Shown here: positions 49,257 through 58,478 of the stretch, in pieces
How the letters are laid out: each line of letters begins with the position of its first letter
Position numbering within the stretch: position 1 is the stretch's first letter
Source of the DNA: Lacticigenium naphthae DSM 19658
GTDB lineage: Bacteria; Bacillota; Bacilli; Lactobacillales; Carnobacteriaceae_A
DNA: 64,000 nt
NCBI RefSeq assembly: GCF_000425865.1
Contig: NZ_AUEG01000002.1
Coordinates: 186,001 to 250,000 of the forward strand
Direction of reading: 5' to 3'
Notes under the pieces: model-generated
What the model saw: the letters and a program-made list of their open reading frames with translations, nothing else
What the model was told of the DNA's origin: nothing
The model's database searches: none
Made by a program: the position numbers and the translations under genes

Positions 49257-50060
49257 ATGGAATGGTTTATCGAGCAACATCCTGTAATGCAAGCTTTATT
49301 GGCGACATTATTTACTTGGGGCGTCACAGCATTAGGTTCAGCTCTAGTATTCTTCTTTAAGGAGATCAATAAAAATGTATTGACTGGTATGTTGGGATTT
49401 GCGGCAGGCGTTATGATCGCTGCGAGTTTCTGGTCATTGCTTGCGCCGGCCATTGAGATGACAGAACTGACAGACACACCCGCGTGGTTTCCTGCAGTCG
49501 TCGGATTTTTACTGGGTGGTTTGTTTCTTCTCGTCACAGATAAAGTACTTCCTCACTTTCATCCAGGAACTGAGGTAAAGGAAGGGATCAAAACAGACTG
49601 GCAACGAAGCGTCTTATTAGTGTTAGCTATTACGTTGCATAATATTCCGGAAGGGTTAGCTGTTGGGGTAGCATTTGGAGCAGCGGCCGCTGGTTATCCT
49701 ACGGCTACAGTAACAAGTGCTATCGCCTTAGCTATCGGTATCGGCCTTCAAAACTTTCCTGAAGGGGCTGCAGTCTCTGTACCTTTAAGAAAAAATGGAT
49801 TCAGCCGAATAAAAGCCTTCACATATGGCCAGGCTTCAGGGATTGTTGAACCAATCGCTGGAGTTGTCGGAGCGGCTTTAGTCATAATGATGCAACCTCT
49901 CTTGCCCTATGCTCTTTCATTTGCTGCCGGTGCGATGATTTATGTTGTTGTCGAAGAGCTCATACCGGAAGCGAAACTTGAACGTTGGAACGATGTCGGA
50001 ACGATTGGAGCCATGCTTGGATTTGCAGTCATGATGTTCTTAGACGTGGCTTTAGGATAA
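49257..50060 (+). CDS. ZIP-family metal transporter (paralogue 2)
   Basis: 267 residues, eight or so membrane helices, with the ZIP motifs [15 protein letters not shown] and [19 protein letters not shown]. The N-terminus ([22 protein letters not shown]) and whole layout closely match the protein at 25184, so the two are paralogues. The His-containing loop is shorter ([12 protein letters not shown]). Probably divalent metal import. ATG follows AAGGAG. No regulator nearby. Closed by a very strong terminator. Confidence 0.92.
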   Translation: MEWFIEQHPVMQALLATLFTWGVTALGSALVFFFKEINKNVLTGMLGFAAGVMIAASFWSLLAPAIEMTELTDTPAWFPAVVGFLLGGLFLLVTDKVLPHFHPGTEVKEGIKTDWQRSVLLVLAITLHNIPEGLAVGVAFGAAAAGYPTATVTSAIALAIGIGLQNFPEGAAVSVPLRKNGFSRIKAFTYGQASGIVEPIAGVVGAALVIMMQPLLPYALSFAAGAMIYVVVEELIPEAKLERWNDVGTIGAMLGFAVMMFLDVALG

Positions 50061-50229
50061 AAATAGTCTAAGTGGTTTAATTGGTGAGAAAAGAAAATTG
50101 TTCTATTATAAATTGAACACAATGAATCCCAGGACGTTTTTTCTTCTCCTTTTGAGCTGGTTCTAATGTACTTGCAGCTTCTCAAAGGGTTGCAGGACCC
50201 TTTTGGTTTTCTGATGTGATTTCATTCAT

Positions 50230-50286
50230 AAGAAGGCTCTTGATCTAGTGTGTCGTGATATCTAGATCAAGAGCCTTCTTTCTTTT
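50230..50286 (+). terminator. Terminator with 19-bp perfect stem
   Basis: Left arm 50230-50248 (AAGAAGGCTCTTGATCTAG), right arm 50262-50280, loop 13 bases, then TTCTTTT. It ends the ZIP gene. The remaining 50061-50457 gap shows nothing else except the fabV terminator. Confidence 0.9.
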
Positions 50287-50383
50287 ATACATAGGATTCT
50301 AAGCTGAAGATCAAATAAAACACTGAATAAAGTGGGTGAAAGAACATGTATGCCCATCGCCAGCAGAGTAATAGATCACAACA

Positions 50384-50416
50384 AAAAGAAGGGTATGACT
50401 TCACAGTCATACCCTT
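50384..50416 (-). terminator. fabV terminator
   Basis: AAGGGTATGACT (50389-50400) and AGTCATACCCTT (50405-50416) form a perfect 12-bp stem; the leftward transcript continues with CTTTTTGTTG. Confidence 0.85.
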
Positions 50417-50457
50417 TAGCGTTCATATCGGGATAATTTGATGCGGCACCAAAACAA

Positions 50458-51654
50458 TCAATAGGTTAATGCTTTTAATTCTTCTAAAGTAACCTCTTGA
50501 TCAACATAGTTGTCGACCATAAATCCACTTAAAATGGAAAATTCTTTATAGAAAAGGTTATATGCTGTGAGATCAGAATTAAAATTATCTTCGTTTAACT
50601 CTGCAATCAATGCTTTTGTTTTAGCTTGTGTGTCACTATCTAACTCCCAGCTATCGGGTCTGAGACGGCCAACTTCATCATACTCAGCTTTATCACCGTA
50701 AATCATTTCCCGGTAAATGCGATCCTGATGCATGATGGGTGTTTCGTGTGTGCCTTTTTCTGACATTATTTTGTAAAGGCCGATACAATACACTGGGAAA
50801 AACGGAATAACGGAACTTGCTTTAGTAGTGACTGCAGTAGCTACCACCATTAGGGCCTTACCGTTGATGTCATCCAGTAAGCCATTTATAGTATTCGCTT
50901 TTTCATCGCAATCTGCTTTGGCACGGCCAAGCGTACCACCGCCATAATAGGGGTGATTCAATTCTGTTCCTAGATATGAATAATTAGTTGTCAAAACGTT
51001 ATCAGCCAAAACGTCGGCTTCTTTTAGTGCTCTCATCCAGAGTTCCCAATCTTCTCCACCCATCACCTTAACTGTATCAGCGATTTCTTGGTCAGTTGCG
51101 GGTTCTAGCGTTTCAGTGTAATAAGTCTGCTTTTGCATATTGATATTCGGACCGACCACGGGCTCGCCGATGGCTTTGATCGAGGAATAGTATGTCTCCC
51201 CAGTATCGGGATCTGTTCTTCGACCACTTGCCAGACTATAAACGACTAAATCTACTTTACCCCCAAATTTGTTCTTTATATAATCGATGACCTCTTGCTT
51301 GGTTTCATGGCTAAATGCGTCTTGCACAAAATTCTTGGCAGTCAATCCTTCTTTTTCAGCTGCTTCTCGAAAAGCGATGTTATTGTACCAGCCAGCTGTA
51401 CCCAAAGATTTTTCGCTCTTGGGTCCCTTTTCAAAAGAAATACCAATGGTATCTGCTCCTGTACCAAATGCTAGGCTGATTCGGGTGGCTAAACCATAGC
51501 TGGATGATGCACCGATGATCAGTACCTTTTTCGGCCCGTGATAAGACCCTTTATTTTTCACATAGTCGATTTGATTTAATACTTCTTGTTTGCATCCAAG
51601 TGGATTTACCCCTAAGGCTACATTTCCCCGTATATTTTGTTTGAATTTCACCAT
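50458..51654 (-). CDS. fabV: Trans-2-enoyl-ACP/CoA reductase FabV
   Basis: 398 residues, the usual FabV length. It opens MVKFKQNIRGNVALGVNPLGC, has the NADH-binding region VLIIGASSSYGLATRISLAFG (shown in part) and the Tyr-x8-Lys catalytic motif in YYGGGTLGRAK. FabV reduces enoyl thioesters in the last step of fatty acid elongation and is insensitive to triclosan in studied species. ATG 51654 follows GGAGGAGAA. It stands apart from any fab cluster here, so it may back up or replace FabI/FabK. Confidence 0.95.
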   Translation of the reverse strand: MVKFKQNIRGNVALGVNPLGCKQEVLNQIDYVKNKGSYHGPKKVLIIGASSSYGLATRISLAFGTGADTIGISFEKGPKSEKSLGTAGWYNNIAFREAAEKEGLTAKNFVQDAFSHETKQEVIDYIKNKFGGKVDLVVYSLASGRRTDPDTGETYYSSIKAIGEPVVGPNINMQKQTYYTETLEPATDQEIADTVKVMGGEDWELWMRALKEADVLADNVLTTNYSYLGTELNHPYYGGGTLGRAKADCDEKANTINGLLDDINGKALMVVATAVTTKASSVIPFFPVYCIGLYKIMSEKGTHETPIMHQDRIYREMIYGDKAEYDEVGRLRPDSWELDSDTQAKTKALIAELNEDNFNSDLTAYNLFYKEFSILSGFMVDNYVDQEVTLEELKALTY

Positions 51655-51930
51655 AATTAGTTCTCCTCCATTACATCGTCTTAGGAATATAATAGCAGAA
51701 AATGATTCCTAAGAGAAATTACTTGCCATGATTTCAAGGGAGACGTACACTATGTGATAAGTAAATAATGAGGTTTTATAGAAAAGAACGACAGCGACAT
51801 AGTACGCAGAACTGTACTATAAGTTAATATGGGTTTTTGAAAAGATGGAAGTAGATTTCAATGCATATTGTGATCAACTAGTCTCTAAAAACGACAAGGG
51901 AATAGATACATATAAGGAGGAGTATCAAAG

Positions 51931-52404
51931 ATGCTAATCGATCTGGAAGAATTCTTAAGAGAACGATCCATTTATTTTGAACTATACAACCATGATCCTA
52001 TTTATACAAATGAAGATGCTGTGCGCATGAAAGAAGAAAAAGGATTTACGGGTACTGAAACCAAAGCCCTTTTTCTGAAAGGAAAATCTGGGCAATACTA
52101 TTCATTTATAACCTTCACAACAAAACGTACCGACTTCAAGCGATTAAAGCAAATTGTAGGTGAGAAAGTGACCATTGTGAAGTCAGATGAAATGGAAGAG
52201 ATCACTGGTCAAAAAGCAGGAGCAGTCACACCCTTGGGCTATGAAGCGACCATTCCGATGATAGTAGATGAGGAAATGCTGGAACAAGAAAAACTTGTTT
52301 TTGCTCCTGGAAAGCCCAATCAAACCATGGTCATCCTGGCTAAAGATTTGAAAAAAATCATCGGGTTAATTGGAAATAAACTCTTTATTTACAGTGAAAA
52401 ATAA
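51931..52404 (+). CDS. YbaK/ProX-type aminoacyl-tRNA deacylase
   Basis: 157 residues, a single YbaK/EbsC-like domain with KALFLKGKSGQYYSFIT, KSDEMEEITGQKAGAVTPLGY and the C-terminal FAPGKPNQTMVI. The layout matches the free-standing PrdX (ProX) editing proteins that hydrolyse mischarged Ala-tRNA-Pro. Cytoplasmic. ATG 51931 follows AAGGAGG. A single gene convergent with rluF, sharing a terminator. Confidence 0.88.
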   Translation: MLIDLEEFLRERSIYFELYNHDPIYTNEDAVRMKEEKGFTGTETKALFLKGKSGQYYSFITFTTKRTDFKRLKQIVGEKVTIVKSDEMEEITGQKAGAVTPLGYEATIPMIVDEEMLEQEKLVFAPGKPNQTMVILAKDLKKIIGLIGNKLFIYSEK

Positions 52405-52472
52405 AGAGGGGCAGAAATGGACACTCACCTGAGCAGGAAGGTTTCTGGTAGGAGAAAAATGATTCAAAAAAT

Positions 52473-52529
52473 AATAAAACAGCAGCGCAGTTTGAGGAGA
52501 ATAGACTCAAAGTGTGATGCTGTTTTATT
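52473..52529. terminator. Bidirectional terminator between ybaK-like gene and rluF
   Basis: AATAAAACAGCA (52473-52484) and TGCTGTTTTATT (52518-52529) plus inner TTTGAG / CTCAAA. A and T tracts on both sides serve both directions. Confidence 0.85.
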
Positions 52530-52599
52530 AAAAAACGACAGAATCATTTTTAATTGGCCACGTGCTTATCGATAATTTGAATAGACTATCCATAGTTTT

Positions 52600-53307
52600 T
52601 TACCATTCTCGTGGCGTATAGTTTAGTTCTTTAAACAACTGGGTTTTCTCTTTCTTGGATAAGTAACGCCATTGGCCTATAGGGAGGTTGCCTAGTTGAA
52701 TGTTCATGATTTGAAGTCTCTGTAATCGGTAGACGTTGTAGCCCAATTCTTCACACATACGACGTATTTGTCGATTGAGTCCCTGAGTCAGAATGATTTG
52801 AAAATCATATTTGGAAATTTGTTCTACTTTGCAAGGAAGTGTCGTTGTACCTAATATTTTGACACCTTCCGACATATTCTTCAGAAATTCCGGAGTGATG
52901 GGGCGATCAACGGAAACAACATATTTCTTTTCGTGCTTATTCTCAGAGCGCAGAATTTCATTAACGATATCTCCATCATTCGTAAGAAGGATCAATCCCT
53001 CAGAATCTTTGTCGAGCCGCCCAATATTAAAGACTCGAAATGGGTGATTGACTAAATCAACAATGTTCCCTTTGACATCTTTTTCGCTAGTACTCGTAAT
53101 ACCTACGGGTTTGTTTAAAGCAATATAGACATTGTTCCTTGCTACGTAGATTTGGTTTCCACCGACTCGCACATCGTCACCTGGTTCAACTTGACTACCT
53201 ATCGTTGCCCGTTTCCCATTAACGGTAACTTGGCCTTCAGCAATCAATTTATCGGCACCTCGTCTAGAAGCTTTTCCCGCTTCACTAATATATTTATTTA
53301 TGCGCAT
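52600..53307 (-). CDS. rluF: 23S rRNA pseudouridine synthase RluF-like
   Basis: 235 residues: S4 domain (MRINKYISEAGKASRRGADKL), then the RsuA/RluF catalytic core with GRLDKDSEGLILLTN (catalytic Asp) and the family-typical LTQGLNRQIRRMCEELGY. The NDGDIVNEILRSENKHEKKYVV type segment is closer to RluF than to RluB or RsuA. It makes pseudouridine near position 2604 in its family. The visible ribosome site before ATG 53307 is AAGGAAG. Confidence 0.93.
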   Translation of the reverse strand: MRINKYISEAGKASRRGADKLIAEGQVTVNGKRATIGSQVEPGDDVRVGGNQIYVARNNVYIALNKPVGITSTSEKDVKGNIVDLVNHPFRVFNIGRLDKDSEGLILLTNDGDIVNEILRSENKHEKKYVVSVDRPITPEFLKNMSEGVKILGTTTLPCKVEQISKYDFQIILTQGLNRQIRRMCEELGYNVYRLQRLQIMNIQLGNLPIGQWRYLSKKEKTQLFKELNYTPREW

Positions 53308-53515
53308 ATTGACACTTCCTTAAATGTGAGTAATTATTATTCAATACTCACTATACTTCATATTAGACGTAAATCAAGCTACTCTATCAAAAAGTTAAGA
53401 TTAGCAGTGTAAATTTCACCTTTATTGGGGGATCGCTATTCACTTGTTATTTCTAAAAATGAATTTGCTTTTTTTACAATAAGGTTGTTATGAATAGTAC
53501 AGAAGGAGATACAAG

Positions 53516-54226
53516 ATGATGAATTTCCATACGGTTATGCAAGAACTGGAATCTTTGAGTAAAGAAAGAATGAAGAAAATATATTTATCCAATGGTGCAC
53601 ACGAGCCACTTTTTGGTGTGACCACCGGAGAAATGAAACCTTTATCAAAGAAAATAAAAACAAATCAGCTTTTAGCGGAAGAACTTTATGCTACGGGAAA
53701 CTATGATGCAATGTATTTCGCGGGTATTATTGCAGATCCCAAAAGCATGACCGAGTCAGATTTCGACCGTTGGATCGAGGTGGCGTATTTTTACATGTTG
53801 TCTGATTTTGTAGTAAGTGTAACATTGGCTGAGTCCCCAATTGCACAAGAGGTGGCTGATAGATGGATCGCAAGCGGCCACGAACTAAAAATGTCAGCGG
53901 GCTGGAGTTGTTATTGTTGGCTTTTAGGTAATCGTTCAGATACTGAGTTTTCCAAAAGTAAAATTTCAAACATGCTCGATAGTGTGAAAAATACGATCCA
54001 TGATTCACCAGAACGAACGAAAGCGTCAATGAACAATTTTCTGACTACGGTAGGGATCTCATTTTCCCCATTAACTGAAAAAGCACTTGAAACAGCAGCG
54101 CAAGTTGGTACAGTGGAAGTTAAACGGGCAAATAAAAAAGATGAACACTTAAATGCTTATGAAAGTATTCAAAAACAAGTGGATAAAGGAAGGATCGGTT
54201 TTAAACGTAAATTTGTCAGATGCTAA
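53516..54226 (+). CDS. AlkD-like DNA alkylation repair protein
   Basis: 236 residues, all-helical, HEAT-like repeats of the DNA alkylation repair family (PF08713). Recognisable parts are EPLFGVTTGEMKPLSKKIK near the start, YDAMYFAGIIADP, DRWIEVAYFYMLSDFVVS and WSCYCWLLGNR. AlkD-type glycosylases remove bulky or positively charged N3 and N7 alkyl bases without flipping. ATG 53516 follows AGAAGGAGA (a second ATG is adjacent). A single gene with a strong terminator. Confidence 0.88.
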   Translation: MMNFHTVMQELESLSKERMKKIYLSNGAHEPLFGVTTGEMKPLSKKIKTNQLLAEELYATGNYDAMYFAGIIADPKSMTESDFDRWIEVAYFYMLSDFVVSVTLAESPIAQEVADRWIASGHELKMSAGWSCYCWLLGNRSDTEFSKSKISNMLDSVKNTIHDSPERTKASMNNFLTTVGISFSPLTEKALETAAQVGTVEVKRANKKDEHLNAYESIQKQVDKGRIGFKRKFVRC

Positions 54227-54347
54227 AACGGATTTCAACTAGTCTTATTGGATCAGCGGAGTGACTTGTTTAAAACGCAGCTAAGTTTATGGAGAAGAAC
54301 TGTAGCATAAGTGAATTATCTACCACAATAAAGAATGTGGAAATAGC

Positions 54348-54383
54348 AAAGAGCCATTTGAGTTTGTCCTCAAATGGCTCTTT
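54348..54383 (+). terminator. alkD-like gene terminator
   Basis: AAAGAGCCATTTGAG (54348-54362) and CTCAAATGGCTCTTT (54369-54383) form a perfect 15-bp stem with a six-base loop. Confidence 0.85.
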
Positions 54384-54494
54384 GTGTCTTATCTTAATAG
54401 GATCTTTTTACTGCTTGAATCAATAGTATCCTCAAAGAATCTGATCAGTAGAGAACTGTGTATTGAATTAAAAAGTAGATTTGATTTCTAATTT

Positions 54495-55853
54495 TTAAAA
54501 CAACATGGTGTCGCTGCCGTATGATTCGCCTAAGGCTTTCATTGCGAGGACATTCAAGTAGTTCCATGGACGGTTGTATTCTGGTTGAAAGAAGAAGTCG
54601 GTACGAGCTAAGTGTTCGAGCGTCCATCCTGCTTCTATCACAACAGCCATTGTGTTGATCGATGCGGTAATGTCTTCTTTAGACATTAATTGTGCACCTT
54701 TAATGATATGAGATTCTTTTTCATAATAAATTTTCATCATTACGGTATTATCTTTCTCGTACATAAAGTCTGGACGGATTTTTTCTTCCACATAACAACT
54801 AGTGACCTCTTCTTCACATTGATAAGCATCAAGAGCCTTGACACCTGTAGTCGCGAAATGGTAGTCAAATAGTGCCAATCCAGAAGTTCCTTGTACGCCC
54901 ATCATTTTCATCACAGGTTTTGAGATGTTTTTTGCTGCGACAATTCCTTGACGACGTGCGTTGGAAGCCAATGCGATGTTCACTTTACTGTGTGTAGGGT
55001 TAAATGGAATAGTGGTAGCATCTCCAGCCGCAAAAATGTCTGCTTCTGAGGTCTGCATGTACTCATCCACTTCGATCATACCTTTAGAGTCCAATTTGAC
55101 AAGCCCTTTTAGCCACGCAGTCGCTGGTCTAATACCGGATGCAATGACAACGGTGTCTGCTTCATATTCGCCTTTATTCGTAATAACTTTTGTGACGGCT
55201 CCGCTTTCACCAATAATTTCTTTGACCATTTCCTTCGTTTGAACTTTTACGCCTCTTTCTTTGAGGTCTTTTTCTAGAATAGTTGTAAATTCCTTATCTA
55301 AATAAGTGGGGAGGATTTGATCGAGAGTATCAATGATGGTCGTATCCATACCCTTTTTAGCAAAAGCTTCCATCACTTCTACACCGATATAGCCAGCTCC
55401 GATGACAACTGCTTTTTTTGCTGAATCCATGCGGTTTTTTACTTTGTCAGCCCAATTGCGTCCACGAAGATAAAAAACATTTTCTAAATCTGTTCCTTCT
55501 ACGGGTAATTGGAATGGGATCGCTCCAGGAGTAAGAATAAGTTTGTCGTAATTTGTTTTAGATTCACCGTCTGCTGTTTGTACAGTAATCGTTTTTGCTT
55601 TAGCATCGATGTCTGTCACTTCACTGTTGGTATGAACATGAACACCTTGTTCTTCATAGGATACCTCATTAGCATAATGCAATTCGTCCAAGGAGTTTGA
55701 AACCCCTTCTAAATAGGATTGAATCCCACAAGATAAGAATGAGACAGTCGAACCTTTTTCGTAAAGATGAATATCACTCTCGGGTGTGTCTTTTAACAAT
55801 GTTTGAACAGCCTCATAGCCTGCATGAGATGAACCAACTACTATAATTTTCAT
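54495..55853 (-). CDS. nox: NADH oxidase (FAD-dependent, CoA-disulfide reductase family)
   Basis: 452 residues: FAD motif VVGSSHAGYEAV with His 10, redox-active Cys 42 in SFLSCG, NADH-binding VVIGAGYIGVEVMEAF, second FAD motif ADIFAAGDA and a C-terminal dimerisation domain. His 10 and Cys 42 match the NADH oxidase/peroxidase group, so a four-electron, water-forming oxidase is likely; peroxidase or CoA-disulfide activity cannot be excluded. It regenerates NAD+ under oxygen. ATG follows GGAGGA. A 14-bp palindrome TGTTAACTTTAACA lies about 100 bases upstream. Confidence 0.92.
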   Translation of the reverse strand: MKIIVVGSSHAGYEAVQTLLKDTPESDIHLYEKGSTVSFLSCGIQSYLEGVSNSLDELHYANEVSYEEQGVHVHTNSEVTDIDAKAKTITVQTADGESKTNYDKLILTPGAIPFQLPVEGTDLENVFYLRGRNWADKVKNRMDSAKKAVVIGAGYIGVEVMEAFAKKGMDTTIIDTLDQILPTYLDKEFTTILEKDLKERGVKVQTKEMVKEIIGESGAVTKVITNKGEYEADTVVIASGIRPATAWLKGLVKLDSKGMIEVDEYMQTSEADIFAAGDATTIPFNPTHSKVNIALASNARRQGIVAAKNISKPVMKMMGVQGTSGLALFDYHFATTGVKALDAYQCEEEVTSCYVEEKIRPDFMYEKDNTVMMKIYYEKESHIIKGAQLMSKEDITASINTMAVVIEAGWTLEHLARTDFFFQPEYNRPWNYLNVLAMKALGESYGSDTMLF

Positions 55854-56329
55854 AAAAATAATCCTCCATGTCTAATTCACTAAGAGAAACAAACAGCTAC
55901 CACTTAAAGTGCCAGTTGCTATTCACTCTACAAATGAGCTATATATTTTATTACTTGTTAACTTTAACACAGAGATAAGGGAGATAGAAAATGAAAGGCT
56001 TCCGTTTAAATAAGAAGAAGGTTTTCATCTATTTTAAATAAAAATAGGGTCGATGGAAAATAAATTTCATTGTTAAATAGCGAATCATCCATGTGGGGAT
56101 TTTACTTTCATTAGTGATGGTTCTGTAGTGTTGATCAAGATAAATGGAGAAGAATAGTATCCAGAAAATCTTCAAGGAGACCGGTAGTTTGGTGAAAACG
56201 GAGAGAAAATCAGAAACGACCAGAAACTACCTTGACAAAAGCAAAGAAAACGCTTAAAATTAAAAGTCCTACATACATTTAGTAGGGAACTGAATCAGTT
56301 CATTTCAAAATTAGAGGATGACTACTGAT
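55854..56329. other. Gap between nox and cdd
   Basis: Contains the palindrome TGTTAACTTTAACA (55956-55969) near the expected nox promoter, and the cdd promoter at 56232-56260. The stretch 55990-56220 shows no coding frame or structure I can support. Confidence 0.45.
56232..56260 (+). promoter_or_regulatory. cdd promoter with possible CcpA-like site
   Basis: TTGACA (56232-56237), 17-base spacer, TAAAAT (56255-56260). The overlapping GAAAACGCTTAAA resembles the core of a catabolite-responsive element but has about three mismatches, so that part is weak. Confidence 0.75.
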
Positions 56330-56728
56330 ATGGAAAAAGAAAAATTAGTTGAAATGGCAAGAGATATTAATAAACGAGCATATGTTCCTTACTCTCATTT
56401 TCCAGTTGGGGCAGCAATTCTCCATCCCGATGGAAAAGTTACCAAAGGAGTCAATGTAGAAAATGTATCTTTCGGTGCAACAAACTGTGCAGAGAGAACA
56501 GCATTCTTCACTGCAATAACCAATGGATATAAAAAAGGTGACTTTAAAGCAATTGCAATTGCAGGAGATACAGAAGACTTTCTTCCTCCGTGTAGCATTT
56601 GTCGCCAAGTCATGGCTGAATTATGTTCGCCTGAAATGCCGGTTTATTTGACAAACGAAAACCATGAAATCAAGGAACTAACATTAAGAGAATTACTTCC
56701 TTACGCATTCACTGATTTGGATATGTAA
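56330..56728 (+). CDS. cdd: Cytidine deaminase
   Basis: About 132 residues, the tetrameric Cdd type. The zinc and catalytic motifs are CAERTAFF and PPCSICRQVM; PVGAAIL and GVNVENVSFG are also conserved. It converts cytidine or deoxycytidine to the uridine forms for salvage. ATG 56330 is eight bases from AGAGGATGA; an upstream ATG at 56318 overlaps that site and is less likely. A single gene with its own promoter and terminator. Confidence 0.96.
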   Translation: MEKEKLVEMARDINKRAYVPYSHFPVGAAILHPDGKVTKGVNVENVSFGATNCAERTAFFTAITNGYKKGDFKAIAIAGDTEDFLPPCSICRQVMAELCSPEMPVYLTNENHEIKELTLRELLPYAFTDLDM

Positions 56729-56752
56729 GATTAGTACGTAGAGGTAAATAGT

Positions 56753-56791
56753 AAGACCCTTTTTAGATTCTTTCTAAAAAGGGTCTTTTAT
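56753..56791 (+). terminator. cdd terminator
   Basis: AAGACCCTTTTTAGA and TCTAAAAAGGGTCTT pair around TTCT, followed by TTA. Confidence 0.85.
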
Positions 56792-56895
56792 TATGGTCAG
56801 AAAAAAGCAAATAGAGCAAAGGGTCATACCGAATTTTAAAAAACGGGAAAGACTTACAAAAAGTAATAAAAAATGGTTGCAATTTAATTGTGTAC

Positions 56896-57020
56896 CCGCT
56901 ATTATTATAAGGTCACGTTATCAAGCTATTACAATAAGTAATCGTAGCGGAAAAGCATTTCGGAAAAAATGCTTTTCTAGGGCCTTTAACCCTATGATGA
57001 TTTCTTTTCTTCGGAAAAGG
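56896..57020 (+). promoter_or_regulatory. Structured leader of the tcyP-like gene
   Basis: Four consecutive stems precede the ATG: CCGCTA (56896-56901) / TAGCGG (56945-56950) enclosing ATTAC-aataa-GTAAT; GAAAAGCATTT (56950-56960) / AAATGCTTTTC (56967-56977); TAGGG / CCCTA (56978-56994); and CTTTTC-UUCG-GAAAAG (57004-57019). There is no T-run, so it is not a simple terminator. No S-box, SAM-III or T-box consensus was found. An 83-codon frame overlapping this region was not called. Confidence 0.5.
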
Positions 57021-57040
57021 CAATTAAAGGAGAGTCTATT

Positions 57041-58432
57041 ATGAATATAATAGGAATAATCAGTGTTCTAGCCCTTTTTGTTTTAACCCTATTTGGTTTG
57101 TGGAAATTACAGCAAAAGCATGTAAAGTTTTCCACACGGGTATTTGCTGGGTTAGGTGCAGGAATCGTGTTTGGTGGGATTTTGCAACTTGTGTTTGGAT
57201 CCCAAGGTGAAGTTACGAATGGAGCTATGGAATGGATCAATATAGTAGGAAACGGATATGTCGCGTTCTTACAAATGTTGATCATGCCGTTGATTTTTGT
57301 ATCCATCATTGGTGCCTTTACCAAAATTCAAGGAAGTAAAGATCTAGGTAAAATAAGTTCTTCTGTTTTGATCACATTGATTGCGACCACTGCAATTGCG
57401 GCGTTTATCGGAGTAATGAGCATCAGGGCATTTAATTTAGATGGTGCTGAATTTGTTCAAGGTGAGCAAGAAACGCAGCGAATCGAACAATTGCAAGAAA
57501 CTCAAACTCAAGTCGCAGATTTATCCATTCCGGAACAAATTACAAACTTTATCCCTCGGAATGTTTTTGCAGATTTATCCAATTCAAGAAGTACAAGTAC
57601 TATTGCTGTGGTAGTTTTCTCTGCATTTGTTGGAGTGGCGTACCTCGGAATCAAACGGAAAGATCCTGAGCAAGCTGAATTCTTCAAAAAAATAATCGAT
57701 AGTTTGTATACTATTGTGATGCGGATCGTAACACTCGTATTGCGCCTGTCTCCATATGGGATATTTGCGCTGATGACCAAAGCGCTGGCGACAAGTGATT
57801 TTGCAGCGTTGCTCAACCTTGGTTTATTCGTAGTGGCTTCGTATGTGGCGATAGCCGTCATGTTTATCATTCACTTGATCATATTAGCAGGTTATAAAGT
57901 CAACCCGATCACTTATGTTAAAAAGGTTTGGCCTGTATTAAGTTTCGCGTTCACATCTCGTTCGAGTGCAGGAACGTTGCCCTTGAATATTGAGACACAA
58001 ACGAAGGCCTTAGGAGTCGATTATGCTTCGGCTAACTTCGCAGGGACATTTGGCTTATCTATCGGGCAAAATGGGTGTGCAGGTATTTATCCTGCAACAC
58101 TGGTAGCGATCGTGGCCCCTTCGATGGGAATCGATATTACGAATCCGATGTACATTTTGACGATCATGGCTGTCGTAGCAATCAGTTCATTTGGTGTTGC
58201 TGGTGTAGGTGGCGGAGCAACTTTCGCTGCATTGATCGTTTTAGGTTCTTTGGGTCTCCCCATTTCTATTGTGGGATTAGTTATCTCAGTCGAACCCATT
58301 ATTGATATGGCAAGAACAATGTTGAATGTTAATGACAGTATGGTAGCTGGTATTATTTCATCAAAAAACATCAATCAGTTTGATGAATCCATGATGAAAA
58401 ACACCCAGGCTGTAATTGAAACAGAGATATAA
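57041..58432 (+). CDS. tcyP: L-cystine sodium symporter TcyP-like
   Basis: 463 residues, dicarboxylate/amino acid:cation symporter family with eight helices and two re-entrant loops. Notable segments are FTSRSSAGTLPLNIETQ in HP1, GLSIGQNGCAGIYPATLVAI in helix 7 and GVAGVGGGATFAALIVL in HP2. The pattern with GQNGCAGIYPA is that of TcyP/YhcL cystine transporters rather than glutamate carriers (GltP). ATG follows TAAAGGAGAG. Expression may be controlled through the structured leader. Confidence 0.9.
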   Translation: MNIIGIISVLALFVLTLFGLWKLQQKHVKFSTRVFAGLGAGIVFGGILQLVFGSQGEVTNGAMEWINIVGNGYVAFLQMLIMPLIFVSIIGAFTKIQGSKDLGKISSSVLITLIATTAIAAFIGVMSIRAFNLDGAEFVQGEQETQRIEQLQETQTQVADLSIPEQITNFIPRNVFADLSNSRSTSTIAVVVFSAFVGVAYLGIKRKDPEQAEFFKKIIDSLYTIVMRIVTLVLRLSPYGIFALMTKALATSDFAALLNLGLFVVASYVAIAVMFIIHLIILAGYKVNPITYVKKVWPVLSFAFTSRSSAGTLPLNIETQTKALGVDYASANFAGTFGLSIGQNGCAGIYPATLVAIVAPSMGIDITNPMYILTIMAVVAISSFGVAGVGGGATFAALIVLGSLGLPISIVGLVISVEPIIDMARTMLNVNDSMVAGIISSKNINQFDESMMKNTQAVIETEI

Positions 58433-58436
58433 AAAA

Positions 58437-58478
58437 AGAGTCTACTTCACTTTAATGTGGAAGTAGGCTCCATTTTTT
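58437..58478. terminator. Terminator between tcyP and sortase genes
   Basis: GAGTCTACTTC (58438-58448) and GAAGTAGGCTC (58460-58470) with one wobble, A-run before and TTTTTTT after, so it can act both ways for these convergent genes. Confidence 0.85.

Noticed and set aside
45440-54310. Short repeated motif like AGAACTGTACTATAAGT at several gaps (47207, 51808, 54291)
   Set aside because: Matches are short and imperfect and lack shared flanks; could be chance in AT-rich gaps.
55956-55969. Rex-like operator upstream of nox
   Set aside because: TGTTAA / TTAACA arms are separated by 2 bases, whereas Rex sites of the TTGTTAA type have a 4-base spacer. Kept only as a palindrome.
56896-57020. SAM riboswitch or T-box before tcyP
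   Set aside because: Stems are present but no S-box, SAM-III or T-box consensus and no terminator were found.
56793-57044. 83-codon open frame before tcyP
   Set aside because: Very basic, no family resemblance, no ribosome site, and overlaps four strong stems of the tcyP leader.
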